Source of the DNA: Endomychus coccineus
Taxonomy: Eukaryota > Arthropoda > Insecta > Coleoptera > Endomychidae
Assembly: GCA_958510875.1 (NCBI GenBank)
Contig: OY294067.1
Location: 265,334,180-265,398,179, forward strand
Direction: 5' to 3'
DNA length: 64,000 nucleotides
The notes under the pieces are model-generated. The model saw only the letters and a program-made list of their open reading frames with translations. It did no database searches and was not told where the DNA came from. This document shows positions 1 through 11,265 of this stretch, in pieces. Numbering within the stretch: the first letter of the stretch is position 1; every line of letters starts with the position of its first letter. The position numbers and the translations under genes were made by a program.

Positions 1-745
1 CGGATGGATTCCGCGTCACAATAGTTCGACTTGTTGCCGACGTTTCGCCAACCATTACAGGTGGCATCTTCATGGCAGGCTTGAACTGAAACTGGTTTCT
101 GTAGCCGTATTTATTGTAGGGAAAATCCCTCACGCTACACAGTTCACTGCCTTTATTCCGGTGGTTAACTTCGTTCCGGCAACTGACCCTGCCGTTGTGT
201 GATCATGTGCGAAGTGGAATTGTAGACGAATGCTATAAACACCTAAATGAAGAGGAGGAAGGCGATCTTTGATAGGTTTGTAAAACTGAGATAATTTTGT
301 AAGTGTGGAAAACGGGTAGAAATATTATGTTTTTTGAGGATTTTGAAAATTCGATCTGTTATATTTTCAATATATGATAAAGCAGGCGGGGGGGGGGGAT
401 TTCTGGCTCAGGTCGATTGAAATTTTAGGTGAAGTATATTTCTTTATGGTTTTTCTAATGTTGTAATGGGAGAAATTGTTTGATATTAAGGCAGATGACA
501 GATGTTTTAATTCTGATTTTAAGGATTGAGGTTGAGATAAGTTGACAGCTCTGTAGACCAGGGAGTTATGACAGATTGCTTTTGGGCAGGGTGGTGGTGG
601 GAAAGATCATTGAGGTATCTATCGCTATGAGTGGGTTTTCGATACACAGAATGTCCTAAAGTACCGTCAGTCGAGCTATTGTGACGCGGAATCCATCCGG
701 AAGCCAAGATTTTTCAAGATTAGCTATCCGCGAAAGTCTACTATC
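1..745 (-). mobile_element. Penelope-like element remnant with inverted terminal repeats
   Basis: The segment at 1-24 recurs inverted at 676-699, and the outer part to about 745 matches the left flank of a related repeat near 61440. On the minus strand about 519-680 encodes a fragment with the [13 protein letters not shown] and LSHHHPAQK motifs, typical of the thumb region of Penelope-like reverse transcriptases. The left terminal repeat carries a hammerhead-like core, but the first core base is changed (ATGAAGA instead of CTGAAGA). A poly-G run lies near 387-396. The element is decayed and non-coding today. Confidence 0.7.
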
Positions 746-2273
746 CAAAAAAGTATTTAGGTGATATTGTGGTATAGCATTCTTTAAACATGCAGAATAA
801 AAATTAATTGATAGTTCAAAGAGAATCAATTTACTGAAAATAATGAGTGAGTATCTGGTCAAATCTAGCAATATGCAAATCAATTATCTTACCACATTTT
901 AACTATTGATCATCAATATTGTTTTTGTCATATAAGACAAAGAAAAGTGTACCTACTTAAAAAAAAGAATGAAGCAATAAGTTTTATTACAGGTAATCAT
1001 CATTCAAGTATTATTGAAGCTATGTTACAACAGAATTAATGCTTGTTGTACAAATATTTAAACTATTTTTATTAAGACATCAAATATTCATCCTTCATTA
1101 ACTTTATAATTTTAATTAAATATTGAATGCATTTAAACGAAATGGTAATTTTTACAAAAATGTATTGAAATTCTTGAAAAAAATATTGTTTTGGTTCACC
1201 GGGTTGAGCAGTGAAGGCACATCTTTAGTCCCAGGCAGCTGCTTCCCTCTTCTCATGAGATCGTCAGTGGAACGATGCAGACGAAGTCGCTGATCAACCA
1301 TCTACGAAAGTGATATAAACACCTTCGAAAATGATTGCCAAACCAAGATATTGCAACACCATCTGCCGTAGGTGTCCCACTGAGAATGGAATTAGCAATG
1401 CGACTCATTGATACTACAGCTCTCGCCATTCAAAGAATCGACGGGGAAAGAGTTGAAAGTACTACCGCCATGTGACGGTCCCGCAACCTTGCATAGTGAA
1501 CTACAACAACATTTCGTGTTAGATGTTAATAAAGTTTTGATAACGTGTTGAATCAAAACTTTGTTTATATTTCATCGGAGCTTGCCTCTATAGGCCCCCA
1601 AACTGTAGTCTTGATGACGATACTGTTTTATGTAACAGTATATCCTCCCTCTCTGATTCATCGGGGAACAGAATTATTTACGGGAATTTTAACCCATCTA
1701 ACATCAAATATCGGCCACTTGATCTCAACTTCCTTCATGTGTTTAGCGAATCGAACTAATCCAGAATTCAAATATTCACCAACCAGTAACTTCGCCTATT
1801 AGATTCAGAATCAACCAAACCCATCAATTGACGGTCTGTCCAATGATTCGGACCAATTAAAAGACATTCAGTACGAATCGCCTATTGGTAAATCTGATCA
1901 ATAAGTAGTTCTTTCCATAACTATGCAATTTTTGTGTGAAAATCCCAGTATTCCAGACATGGCCCAACGCGAAATGGTAATCTACGAGGGCGTAGATGTG
2001 AAAAACACAAAACGCTGGTAATATTGGATTCGCAATAAAAGATCATGAAGAAATGGAAAAAGTACAGACCGAAATGAGAAATCTTTAAGATCAAGGTAAG
2101 TAGGCTCTGGAAGTTCTAAAGATTCTCGAAAATAGGTGTGTTGTGTAGTTAATAAGTTTCCAACGATTATTTATATCGCTTTCTAATCACTTTCTTCCAT
2201 AGATAATATAACTTTCTTCAATGAACTATCATCTATGTACTTATGCCACAATACCATACAAAGCACGGTCGTA
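746..2273. other. Intergenic DNA without a recognisable gene
   Basis: AT-rich sequence. The stretch 1200-1510 is locally richer in GC and may be an old retroelement relic, but I see no domain in any frame. A short open frame at 1545-1802 has no recognisable motif and is probably chance. Confidence 0.4.
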
Positions 2274-2624
2274 TACACAGGTCTGGAAACTCTATTGTTT
2301 GACATGAGTCTCTTACATGTCGCTAAACCACCAGCTGGCGCATGTTTCGAAGTATGTTGTCAATACCTGTGTATACGACCGTGGGCCAGTCAATATAGGA
2401 TCAAAAATCAACGAAAATAGTTTTTTTCACGGTCGTATACACAGTACGTTTTCAGGATTAGGCGCCATATCGTTCAAATTTTAAGCCCCACAATACAAGA
2501 TTGCCAGAGAACATCCCTCGACTCAGGCGCCACTCGTTGGTACTACGCGACAGTTGAGGCTTAGCGGACTCCCTTCTCACATAGGAAACAGCCTCGAGTT
2601 TCCAGACCTGTGTATACGATCGTG
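2274..2624. mobile_element. Composite P-type miniature element, subfamily B
   Basis: Four copies of the terminal motif CACGGTCGTAT or its complement occur at 2274, 2383, 2428 and 2624. They make two short palindromic units separated by 44 bp. The flanks ATACAAAG (left) and ATACCAAG (right) look like one 8-bp target duplication with one change, so the whole composite probably inserted as a unit. Its subterminal sequence is related to the THAP-bearing elements elsewhere in the window, but no THAP exon is present here. Confidence 0.65.
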
Positions 2625-2821
2625 ATACCAAGTAACTGGTATTCTTTGACTAAGCCATAGATAAATTAATCTAATTGTTCAATGCCAGTACCCCAATTCT
2701 CGATGCTGTTCCCTGTATTTATTGTTTTATTCAAGAAGTTGGTAATAGTATAACGGCAAGTTTTTACTTTTTTTTAAATCTCGTTCAATTCAAAAACTCA
2801 TATGTGGGTAAATGTAGCAAA

Positions 2822-3712
2822 ATGAGTCGCGATAGATTTGCGGTACCGGCGTTCCCTGAACTACAAAGTCAAACAAGCTCATCTAGAATAACTTCTACCA
2901 GTAGGAATTTGAATTCAACAAGGACGTTCGGTAGTGGTTCCAGAAATGTGCCATCACCTTATTTAAATTCTACAGTGAGGAAAGATTCAAAATCGAATTT
3001 GTTGAACTCCACTTCCTGTTCCATTGGAGGTGTGAGTTTTATCCAATTTCCAATTCCGAATTCAGACTTACATAGTACATTAGAATATGGCGATTACTTG
3101 GAGGCTCTGTTTCAAAAGCAAATTGTACAAGATACTATTAAACAACACGAAACAATTTTATACGAACAGTTGTTGCACCAGAAGAATAAATTATTAGAAA
3201 TGCAAACAACTTACAGTGACAAAGAATGTGAGTTAAATTCTATAGAAAATAGTAATGAACTTCTAAAGTTGCTTGAATTCGTAGAAAAAGCTGTTGGTGA
3301 ATTATTTGACGAATGTAAAAGTGTTGATTTACAACAAGATATAGGTGACTTCCATAACCTTTTGAAGGCAGCAAGCAATACTTTGCAGTTAGTTAATATA
3401 GATACCTTGAAATCTAAAGAAGAATATGATACCTTATTCAGTTTAATGCAAGAATGTAATGCCCTAGTTGAAAAGTTTTGTTTAGAGAGAGAAGTTGAAA
3501 CTGTTAGTTCGGTTGCAGAGAAAATGAGAAAAATATTATCACTGAAGCATAAATTGCGTGAGAGCTTCACAAAGTATTTCACCTGTGAAAAGGAAGCATC
3601 TGCTATATATTTTCAAAATATGTCGAATTTGTTAGCCACTAAAGAATGCAATGACAAAACTATCAACTATTTCTCAAATATATTTGACTTATATTCAACA
3701 AAAGAATGTTAA
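2822..3712 (+). CDS. Coiled-coil protein, possibly HAUS augmin-like complex subunit 8
   Basis: Single-exon frame of 296 aa. I place the start at the ATG at 2822 (MSRDRFAVPAF...); the frame is open further upstream but without a better ATG. Residues 1-90 are serine-, threonine- and arginine-rich and probably disordered. A motif near residues 45-55 (RNVPSPYLNSTVRK) resembles the VPSRYL-type motif of the HAUS8 microtubule-binding tail. Residues about 105-180 form a glutamine- and leucine-rich coiled coil, followed by helical segments. HAUS8 is the microtubule-binding augmin subunit that promotes spindle microtubule branching. The match is of architecture and short motifs only, so the name stays tentative. 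An AATAAA signal follows at about 3770. Confidence 0.45.
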   Translation: MSRDRFAVPAFPELQSQTSSSRITSTSRNLNSTRTFGSGSRNVPSPYLNSTVRKDSKSNLLNSTSCSIGGVSFIQFPIPNSDLHSTLEYGDYLEALFQKQIVQDTIKQHETILYEQLLHQKNKLLEMQTTYSDKECELNSIENSNELLKLLEFVEKAVGELFDECKSVDLQQDIGDFHNLLKAASNTLQLVNIDTLKSKEEYDTLFSLMQECNALVEKFCLEREVETVSSVAEKMRKILSLKHKLRESFTKYFTCEKEASAIYFQNMSNLLATKECNDKTINYFSNIFDLYSTKEC

Positions 3713-3984
3713 TTATAACCTTTTTGAAATTGTTCTTCATTTGACACTTAATTTTATATTTCCTAATCCAATAAATATTTTGAAATTTGTGATCTGATTG
3801 ACAAGTACGAACTAAAACCTCTTGAAGTGTTCTACAATTCGTAACACAAAATGTTGGTGAATTCAACAACACTGTTGTGAGGAATGCTGTTTTGTTTGAT
3901 ATAGTTTCTTCATACCACATACAAATACAATTGAAATGTTTTTATAAAAACCTTGCCAATAGAAAATATTCACTAATAAACACT

Positions 3985-4140
3985 ATGGGTATGCTATAAA
4001 TAAGGAACAATTGCCCTTATCCACTAAAAATATTGTGGAACTTTCACCCATTATCAGAGTAAATCAGTTTAGTCGTTTAGTTTGGTAGCTAAAAGGTTCT
4101 CAGTACATTAACACTATTTTTAGTGGATAAGGGTGATTGC
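3985..4140. mobile_element. Penelope-type terminal-repeat pair, interior lost
   Basis: The motif CTTATCCACTAAAAATA at about 4018 recurs inverted at about 4117, and between them lie shortened hammerhead-like arms (ATTATCAGAG and GGTAGCTAAAAGG). This is the same terminal family as at 7900-8160 and 42063-43441. Both cores are broken: there is no GAAA and no complete CTGATGA. Confidence 0.55.
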
Positions 4141-4254
4141 TTCTTATATATAGAGTAAATATTCACTTTATGATTGTAGATATGGGTAGTATAGCGTTAC
4201 AAATTACAATGAAGACCCCAGAGATATTAATCATAATCGTTCCTAGGTTTCTAC

Positions 4255-4780
4255 CACGGTCGTACATACAGGTCTGGGAACTCGTATGTTTGACATTGGT
4301 CTCTTACGCGTCGTCAAACTCGTAGTCCCTCGCTCAGCCACTAGCTAGCGCTTGGATCGAAGTGGTAAAGCGATTTCTTTCCGGAATCGCAAGCAGTGTT
4401 ACTAAGTATTCTGATTTGAGAGAGGAATAGAACTGTTACTCTTGTCAAAATGTATTATTCACCTTAAAAATAACTTCCCCTTTTTCGCACTCATAAAAGA
4501 CCTCGTTAAAACGATTTCTTTCCGGAATCGCAAGCATCCACTTTTTTCGCATTTCCGCATCTTTCGGCACTTTAAAAACAGAAGTTTCTTGCTTTACACT
4601 TTTGAACTCCGTTTTGCATTTCGGCATAATGCACGGTTTCGTAATTTGTTTCTAAAAACGCAGGTATTCCTTGTTATTTATTTAAGAATGTCAGAGAACA
4701 CTCTTCGATTACTGCGCCACCCTCTTTGGTACTACGGGACAGTTGACGCTTAGCGGACCTACTTCTCACATAGGACCGTG
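4255..4780 (-). mobile_element. P-type miniature element with decayed THAP exon, copy 1
   Basis: Starts with CACGGTCGTACATACAGG. The right terminal repeat is deleted except for ACCGTG, so no target duplication remains. On the minus strand the internal exon (about 4640-4460) encodes a THAP-like segment with CxxxxC, FKVPKDAEMRKKW and PERNRF motifs and ends at a GTGAG-type donor. The expected C-x2-H end of the zinc site is missing because of a small deletion. Confidence 0.8.
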
Positions 4781-5352
4781 GACTGAACCATAATGACAAT
4801 TAATATAGTGTTTTTCTGATTATAAATATATATCACACGCATATAACATTTAACATCCAGAAACCCGAACTTTTAAGATTCAAATAATTTCTTACGGTGT
4901 GATGTCACGGTTTATTTATATTTACAGACAAAAACAAGAAGTTTACAATTGTATGTTTTGATAATGTACTGTAAAGATCGAAATTGCAATCGTTTCTTTT
5001 AAATAAAGTGATATTTAACAAAGTAACATTTCTTGTTTTTAATGTAATGGACAGCTTTATTCAAATTCTATTCATATTTGTTTAATGTGGTACATTTTCG
5101 AATTTTAATAGTTAATGTGACTATATAGTCACTGTAATGTGTGTGTAATGTGAGATATTTCAAAGCCGGTGATCATTTATTTCACCGTGAGTATGAAATC
5201 ACTTGCCGTGATTGTGATCAAATATTCAAAGTAATTGAGAATCTGAATGTTATTTACTGGTGGCGACAAATCAATCCTAGCTACGACGGATCTTGACCGA
5301 ACTTTGTGACTTTCAATATTCGTTTAGCATGTTGGGCGACCTCTAATGATTA
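4781..5352. other. Intergenic AT-rich DNA between two P-type elements
   Basis: No gene, RNA or repeat family is recognised here. Confidence 0.4.
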
Positions 5353-5360
5353 GTCAGTTC

Positions 5361-5905
5361 CACGGTCGTACATACAGGTCTGGGAACTCGAGGCTGTTTC
5401 CTATGTGAGAAGTGGGTCCGCTAAGCGTCAACTGTCGCGTAGTACCAAAAAGGGTGGCGCAGTAGTCGAAGAGTGTTCTCTGACAACTGTCATCTTGACT
5501 TGTAAACACAAGGAATACCTGTGTTTTTAGAAACAAATTACGAAACCGTGCTTTGTGCCGAAATGCAAAACGGGGTACAAAAGTGTAAAGCAAGAAACTT
5601 CTGTTTTTAAAGTGCCGAAAGATGCGGAAATGCGAAAAAAGTGGATGCTTGCGATTTCGGAAAGAAATCGTTTTAACCAGGGGAAGTTATTTTTAAGGTG
5701 AGTAATACATTTTGACAAGAGTAACAGTTCTATTCCTCTCTCAAATCAGAATACTTAGTAACACTGCTCGCGATTCCGGAAAGAAATTGTTTTACCACTT
5801 CGATCCAAGCGCTAGCTAGTGGCTGAGCGAGGGACTACGAGTTTGGCGACGCGTAAGAGACCCATGTCGTACATACGAGTTCCCAGACCTGTATGTACGA
5901 CCGTG
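5361..5905 (+). mobile_element. P-type miniature element with THAP exon, copy 2
   Basis: Terminal inverted repeats CACGGTCGTACATACAGG... and ...GTATGTACGACCGTG are intact, and a perfect 8-bp target duplication GTCAGTTC flanks the element at 5353-5360 and 5906-5913. The THAP-like exon on the plus strand begins after a TTTTTAG acceptor-like site at about 5529. It is internally shortened compared with other copies: the segment coding for NEVFYVCEK is missing. Confidence 0.88.
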
Positions 5906-5913
5906 GTCAGTTC

Positions 5914-6716
5914 ATTCAAGTATATCACACAAACAGGATAGCACACTTGAAAAAAAATTAAAAATCATTGATTTTTTAACTTTTTTTCGATTACAATCCT
6001 GCATAACGGGAATTCACCCTTTCTGGGCTGGGATGGAACTTCCACCTACCCTACTTCCTGATGATTTGAACTTTAATGTGATACTATACCTATATTATCT
6101 ATAGGGCACAAACAGGATAGCATACTTAAAAAAATAAAACCGAGACTACTCATACATGTTGAGACTTTTTTCGGCTACAATGTTGTTTAACAAGGATTTA
6201 TTCTGTACTCCAATATTGAAAACAGTTTGAACGAAATAAGTTCCTTTTAAATTTTTCAGTTCCTTCGTGTAGCTATGACCACAGAGTACTTTGTGAAATT
6301 CACAGGTAATATATAGTTACATCTATGGTACCAGTACACCTTAGTCAAAATCAAATACGATAATATATTTTGTCAAAAGCATATAATATTAGCACTAGAA
6401 ATAGTGCCTTAATAATATCTAATTATTAGATATGATATGGTACAAAGCCACCATCGTGATGTGTAGATGTGTTTGTTAATCCACATTTACTGCGATAAGT
6501 ATATTCATAGAAAATTATAATTTTCTTCTCTACTATTCACCATTTATTTTATTTGCTATTTTACCTTTATATAGTGTTCTGTGATTTTACCACCCTTTCA
6601 GCATGTGTTTCTTTCTGGTGATGTCACATTTCACATAGAAATTATATACTTGCTCTGTGAAATAATTTCAATAAATTTTCAGCAACATTTGATGAACTTG
6701 TATTAAAAGTATAAAT
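5914..6716. other. Intergenic DNA upstream of RAB5IF
   Basis: Contains a near-duplicate pair of AT-rich blocks (around 5930-6000 and 6110-6185, both with ACAAACAGGATAGCA). No coding signal is seen. The promoter and 5' leader of RAB5IF presumably lie in the last few hundred bases, but no TATA box or initiator can be assigned with confidence. Confidence 0.35.
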
Positions 6717-8246
6717 ATGAGTACGAAAACGAAAACACTAGAAAAAAATGGTTCTATTAAATCATCTGGTTCTGTATGGAGTAGAGCTTGTACTGGAAAT
6801 TCCGAATGGCCTGATAAGGTAAGAGTCGAAATAATAAAATAATGATCAGTAACCTGAGTAAACAATTCCAGGACGAGTTTTTGGATGTCATTTATTGGGC
6901 CAGGCAAGCCATTGGTATCATTTTAGGTATATGTTGGGGACTAATTCCTTTGAAAGGATTTATAGGACTTTTATTGTAAGTTATGGTAATTGAATTGGTA
7001 AATTTAGTCTATTCATTGCTTGTGTAAGATTTGTTTTAGTGAATGCCGGTGTTATATATTTCTACTTCACTAGTTTTCAAAATGTAGATGAGGAAGAGTT
7101 TGGAGGAGCTTGGGAGCTAACCAAAGAAGGGTTTATAACTTCCTTCGCTGGTTTTTTGGTAAGTTGTTTGACGTTAGAAAATATTACTTTCATTATTTCA
7201 CTCTGATAGTGATGTCTTCATAATCCCACCACTCGCTGCCTTAAGAATTTCAGTGAATATGAAAACACTAATGCTCACCTTTATCGCATTAGGAAATAAG
7301 AATAAACTCGTTCTCTTCATAAGTTTTATTTAATTTCTCTCTTAAAACAAATATTTAAGAACTTCCAATCAGAATGAATGTGATGATATAGGTTTGGTTC
7401 ATTATTTTTCAAAAATTAAGATTAAATATGAATATAAAAGCAATTGCAATTTTTTTGTCAAAATAAGAATCAATTATTTAGCTCTGAGATACAGTTCTTA
7501 AATAAATATCTACATAGTGTTGCATATGAGTCAATGTACCCATATTTTACAGTATTATATTATGAGCCTAAAAATCATTTTGATAAAAGTTTAAAATACA
7601 AAATTGAATCTGCGACAGTGAAAGGTGGGGTTGTGACATCACACTATTGCAGTCAATTAAAGAAATGCCTAGAATCATTAAACTCTCATTGTCATCTAAC
7701 ATTCTTTCAACAATCAACATTTAAGAGTGTATTTTCTTTATGCTCAATGTATTCGGAGATCATTGCATTCTGAATCGATATACAGGATCTTCCAGAATCA
7801 TGCAAAAATCAAGGTGTAATGGCTTCTGTACTGCAACCTTCAATTGTTTCTAACAAAAGAGCTACTTTGGATACACTATAACATTATAAATAGAAACAGC
7901 AAACCTTATCTACTAAAAATACTGATCAATACTGAGGACCTCTCATCTACCAAGTAGCCATCATCAGAGTAAATGAAATTAGAAATCATAATGTACTTGT
8001 TGAAATACTATTTGGGGTTAAAAATTAAAAAAATTGCTTTTTCGTTTATACTTTTCCATCTTATAGAAGCGATGGAAATGCATAAACGAAAAAACAAATT
8101 AATAAGAAGATGGCTACTCAGAACAATATTTTTAGTGGATTAGGGTGATTGATTCTTATATAGTGTCTTGAATTTTTTGTTTCTTCTAGGTTACCTGGAT
8201 AATTATATACTCTGGTTTGCATTATGAAAAGGAAAATCCATTATAA
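6717..8246 (+). CDS. RAB5IF: RAB5IF / respirasome complex assembly factor 1 (C20orf24 homologue)
   Basis: Four coding exons: 6717-6818, 6872-6975, 7029-7158 and 8190-8246, giving 130 aa, close to the roughly 130-aa human form. All junctions are GT-AG and phases match. The first two introns are 53 bp; the third, 1031 bp, holds a transposon remnant. Diagnostic stretches are DEFLDVIYWARQ, FVLVNAGVIYFYF and EEEFGGAWELTKEGF. Three hydrophobic segments (about residues 44-60, 66-83 and 100-122) fit a small multipass membrane protein. The family acts with TMCO1/OPTI in ER multipass insertion and has been reported as a respirasome assembly factor. The third exon uses the AG at 7027-7028; an earlier TAG acceptor would add residues absent from the family. 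A poly(A) signal AATAAA lies near 8328. Confidence 0.92.
7900..8160. mobile_element. Penelope-type terminal-repeat pair inside RAB5IF intron 3
   Basis: Inverted ends with the TACTAAAAATA / TTTTTAGTGGAT motif surround a short interior. Read on the minus strand at about 7983-7925, the left arm keeps CTGATGA and part of stem II, but the GAAA core has become GATGAGA, so ribozyme activity is not expected. No reverse transcriptase remains. Confidence 0.6.
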
Positions 8247-8520
8247 GGATGTGAATAGATGTTTTCCATTTTCATTTTTGTATCATGTAATATATGTCAT
8301 CAAGTTATGAGTTGTATTTGTTAAAATAATAAATAATTGTTACTTTTTAACTTTAGCATTTTAAGAATAATTTCAACCAATAGATTGCAAGACCTAAAAC
8401 TATCTGCTCCTTGATAATTTCAATCCCTATTTTGGTTGTTCCTCTACATATCCATCGTATTGATTAACTTCCTACGACTCAATGAACAACGAGCAACAAT
8501 AATCTTGTCGTTGTTGACCA

Positions 8521-9645
8521 GTCGGCGGAGATTTTTGCCTGCATTTTCCGGGAGGTAGCAATGTTTCGATTAATTCTTATGTATTTTTTGCCGTAGGATA
8601 AGATTATCGTTACCCGTACTTTCTAAAAGTTGTCCTTCTTTTTTTAATTTTACAATTTGTGAAAAAAAAATTACTTTTTTACATTTTTCTTTATATCTCC
8701 TTTCCTGTGCATTTTTAGCATTATGAACCTATAGTTTTTTGTTCCTTACATTAACTACAAAATGAGATCTGGTGCGATATCCCAAGTGCCATTGTTAACC
8801 TGCAAATTGCGTTGAAAATTGAAAAAGCTTGTTTTTTAAACATTCGATATCTCAACAATTAAAATACCTTGGAGCTTGAAATTCTCAGAATATGTTGCTT
8901 TAATATAAATTAAAGCACTTTTTAACTTTTAGAGTTATTAACGATCAAATTTTTTTTCGAAGTTTAGTTGCATAATGTGCCAAAGTTGCTGTGATCGTCT
9001 GATTTTGATTCAACTGGTCTCAAAAATTCAAAACAATATTCAAATTCAATATCCCGTTGGAATTAAAAAAAAAATTAATTAGAACCGATTTTATAACGAT
9101 TTGTTTAACACTATATAACTTAAAAAAAAATGAATATTGATTATTCTTGTTATCTTTAAAGTTGATATTTTTACAAATTAAAAAAAATGTCCGAGCATGC
9201 ACAGGAGCGGAGATAATTTCTTTTTTCAATTCCTGAAGTTATAAAATCGGTACTAATTACCATTTTCTGAGAATTTCAAGCTCCTAGGTATTTTAATTGT
9301 TGAGATATTGAATGTTGAAAAAAACACGCTTTTTCAACTTTCAACGCAATTTGCAGGTTAACAATGGCACTTGGGATATCGCACCAGATCTCATTTTGTA
9401 GATTATTAAGTAAGGAACAAAAAACTACGAGGTGCATAATGCTAAAAATGCGCAGGAAAGGAGATATAAAGGAAAATGTAAAAAAAGTAATTTTTTTTCA
9501 CAAATTGTTAAATTCAAAAATGAAGCACAACTTTTACAAAGTACGGGTAACAATAATCGTATCTTACGGCAAAAATACATAAGAATCAATCGAAACATTG
9601 CTACCGTCCGGAAAATGCACCTTTTCATATTATTTCGTCCCCGCC
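8521..9645. mobile_element. Long foldback element, arms about 370 bp
   Basis: Sequence at about 8521-8905 recurs inverted at about 9262-9645, for example GCATTTTCCGG at 8541 against CCGGAAAATGC at 9608. The arms diverge by substitutions and small indels. The centre is AT-rich with no coding domain. A P-type miniature element has inserted at its right edge. Confidence 0.75.
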
Positions 9646-9653
9646 GTCTGGTC

Positions 9654-10253
9654 CACGGTCGTACATACAGGTCTGGGAACTCGAGGCTGTTTCCTATGTG
9701 GGAAGTGGGTCCGCTAAGCGTCGACTGTCGCGTAGTACCAAAAAGGGTGGTGCAGTAGTCGAAGAGTGTTCTCTGACAACTATACGCCGTGTTCTCTGAC
9801 AACTGTCATTCTTGAATTGTAAACACAAGGAATACCTGTGTTTTTAGAAACAAATTACGAAACCATGCATTGTGCCGAAATGCAAAACGGGGTACAAAAG
9901 TGTAAAGCAAGAAACTTCTGTTTTTAAAGTGCCGAAAGATGCGGGAATGCGAAAAAAGCGGATGCTTGCGATTCGGGATAGAAATCGTTTTAACGAGGTC
10001 TTTTAAGTGTGCGACCATGTATAACGAAAAAGGGGAAGTTATTTTTATGGTGAGTAATACATTTTGACAAGAGTAACAGTTCTATTCCTCTCTCAAATCA
10101 GAATACTTAGTAACACTGCTTGCGATTCCGGAAAGAAATCGTTTTACCACTTCGATCCAAGCGCTAGCTAGTGGCTGAGCGAGGGACTACGAGTTTGGCG
10201 ACGCGTAAGAGACCCATGTCAAACGAGTTCCCAGACCTGTATGTACGACCGTG
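9654..10253 (+). mobile_element. P-type miniature element with THAP exon, copy 3
   Basis: Intact CACGGTCG...CGACCGTG ends with a perfect 8-bp target duplication GTCTGGTC at 9646-9653 and 10254-10261. The THAP-like exon (plus strand, about 9848-10048) retains a cysteine-histidine pair in the VC-x-H region that other copies have lost, but with an in-frame stop just after. It sits at the right edge of the foldback element and is therefore younger than it. Confidence 0.88.
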
Positions 10254-10261
10254 GTCTGGTC

Positions 10262-11257
10262 TATCATCCCTGGATAGCTCATCATTTAAATTGATTGTAT
10301 TAACATTATACTAGACTATTTCCTCATTGAATTTTTTCACTGATTATCAATGAATTATTCTACAGTTAATGAAAGGTAAAATGAATATTCTCAACTATAA
10401 TTAATAATTCAGTTTATTTAATGTATAAAAAAGATTAATACAGAATGGAAGCTTTATACATATACTGTATAAAAAATTACATTATAATAAGCACATAAAA
10501 TATAACAAAACATTATTTTTGGAAATATAAAATATTCGTACATCACAAGATAATTTAAATACAATTGAATAAATTAAATAATTTCGACTAGCTACCAATG
10601 TGAATCTGCTAATAACTTCATGAACATTGGACATTAAAATAATGAATTTTTATTTAACAAAATGTAGCAAGCATAAAAAACTAATTTCAAAAAATAAATT
10701 TTAATAAAATATGAGATCTGGAATTGGCAATATGTACATACCTGTACATATTACCAAAGAATAAGCAAGAGATAAGGTACAAGTTACATCATGACCATAG
10801 TGTTTATAAAAATTTTCTATGAATGCTGATGTGAATGCAAGAGTTTGAATTACCATTCTCTTGTTCTGAACGTAGGATTGAAGTTGACCCCAATTTACTA
10901 GATTGACAATACATTCCTATTTTATATGATAATATGTTAATATGAGTGTATAACAGAGCTCTTCAAGAATTTTGAAATTCTTGAATTATTGAAAGTTTTT
11001 CCCCATAAATATACAATTTCAATATGTTACATGTATTGTTGGTTAATGTACATAATTTCACATAAAGTATTTCATGTTATGGATTTATCACATACACAAG
11101 TAGTCAACTGACTAGAATTTGAACTGATTAGAAGGAATATAATGATCCTACCAGGACTTTCTTAAGCTTCTATTTTTAGCTTACTTCTGTGTGAAGATCA
11201 AATTAGAGAAAACTAGCGGATAAGGTAGTAACTTTAATTTTTGAAGCTGGTAGGTGC
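10262..11257. other. Intergenic AT-rich DNA
   Basis: Very AT-rich, with many short A/T runs and stops in all frames. No gene or repeat family is recognised. Confidence 0.4.
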
Positions 11258-11265
11258 ACCAACCC

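Noticed and set aside
4442..4753. Open frames opposite the THAP exons, repeated in each P-type copy
   Set aside because: They are antisense shadows of the THAP exon. The conserved cysteine, proline and tryptophan pattern is only on the other strand.
7029..7040. Alternative RAB5IF exon 3 acceptor at the TTTTAG before GAATGCC
   Set aside because: It would remove the FVLV residues conserved in the family and break the phase; the AG at 7027-7028 restores both.
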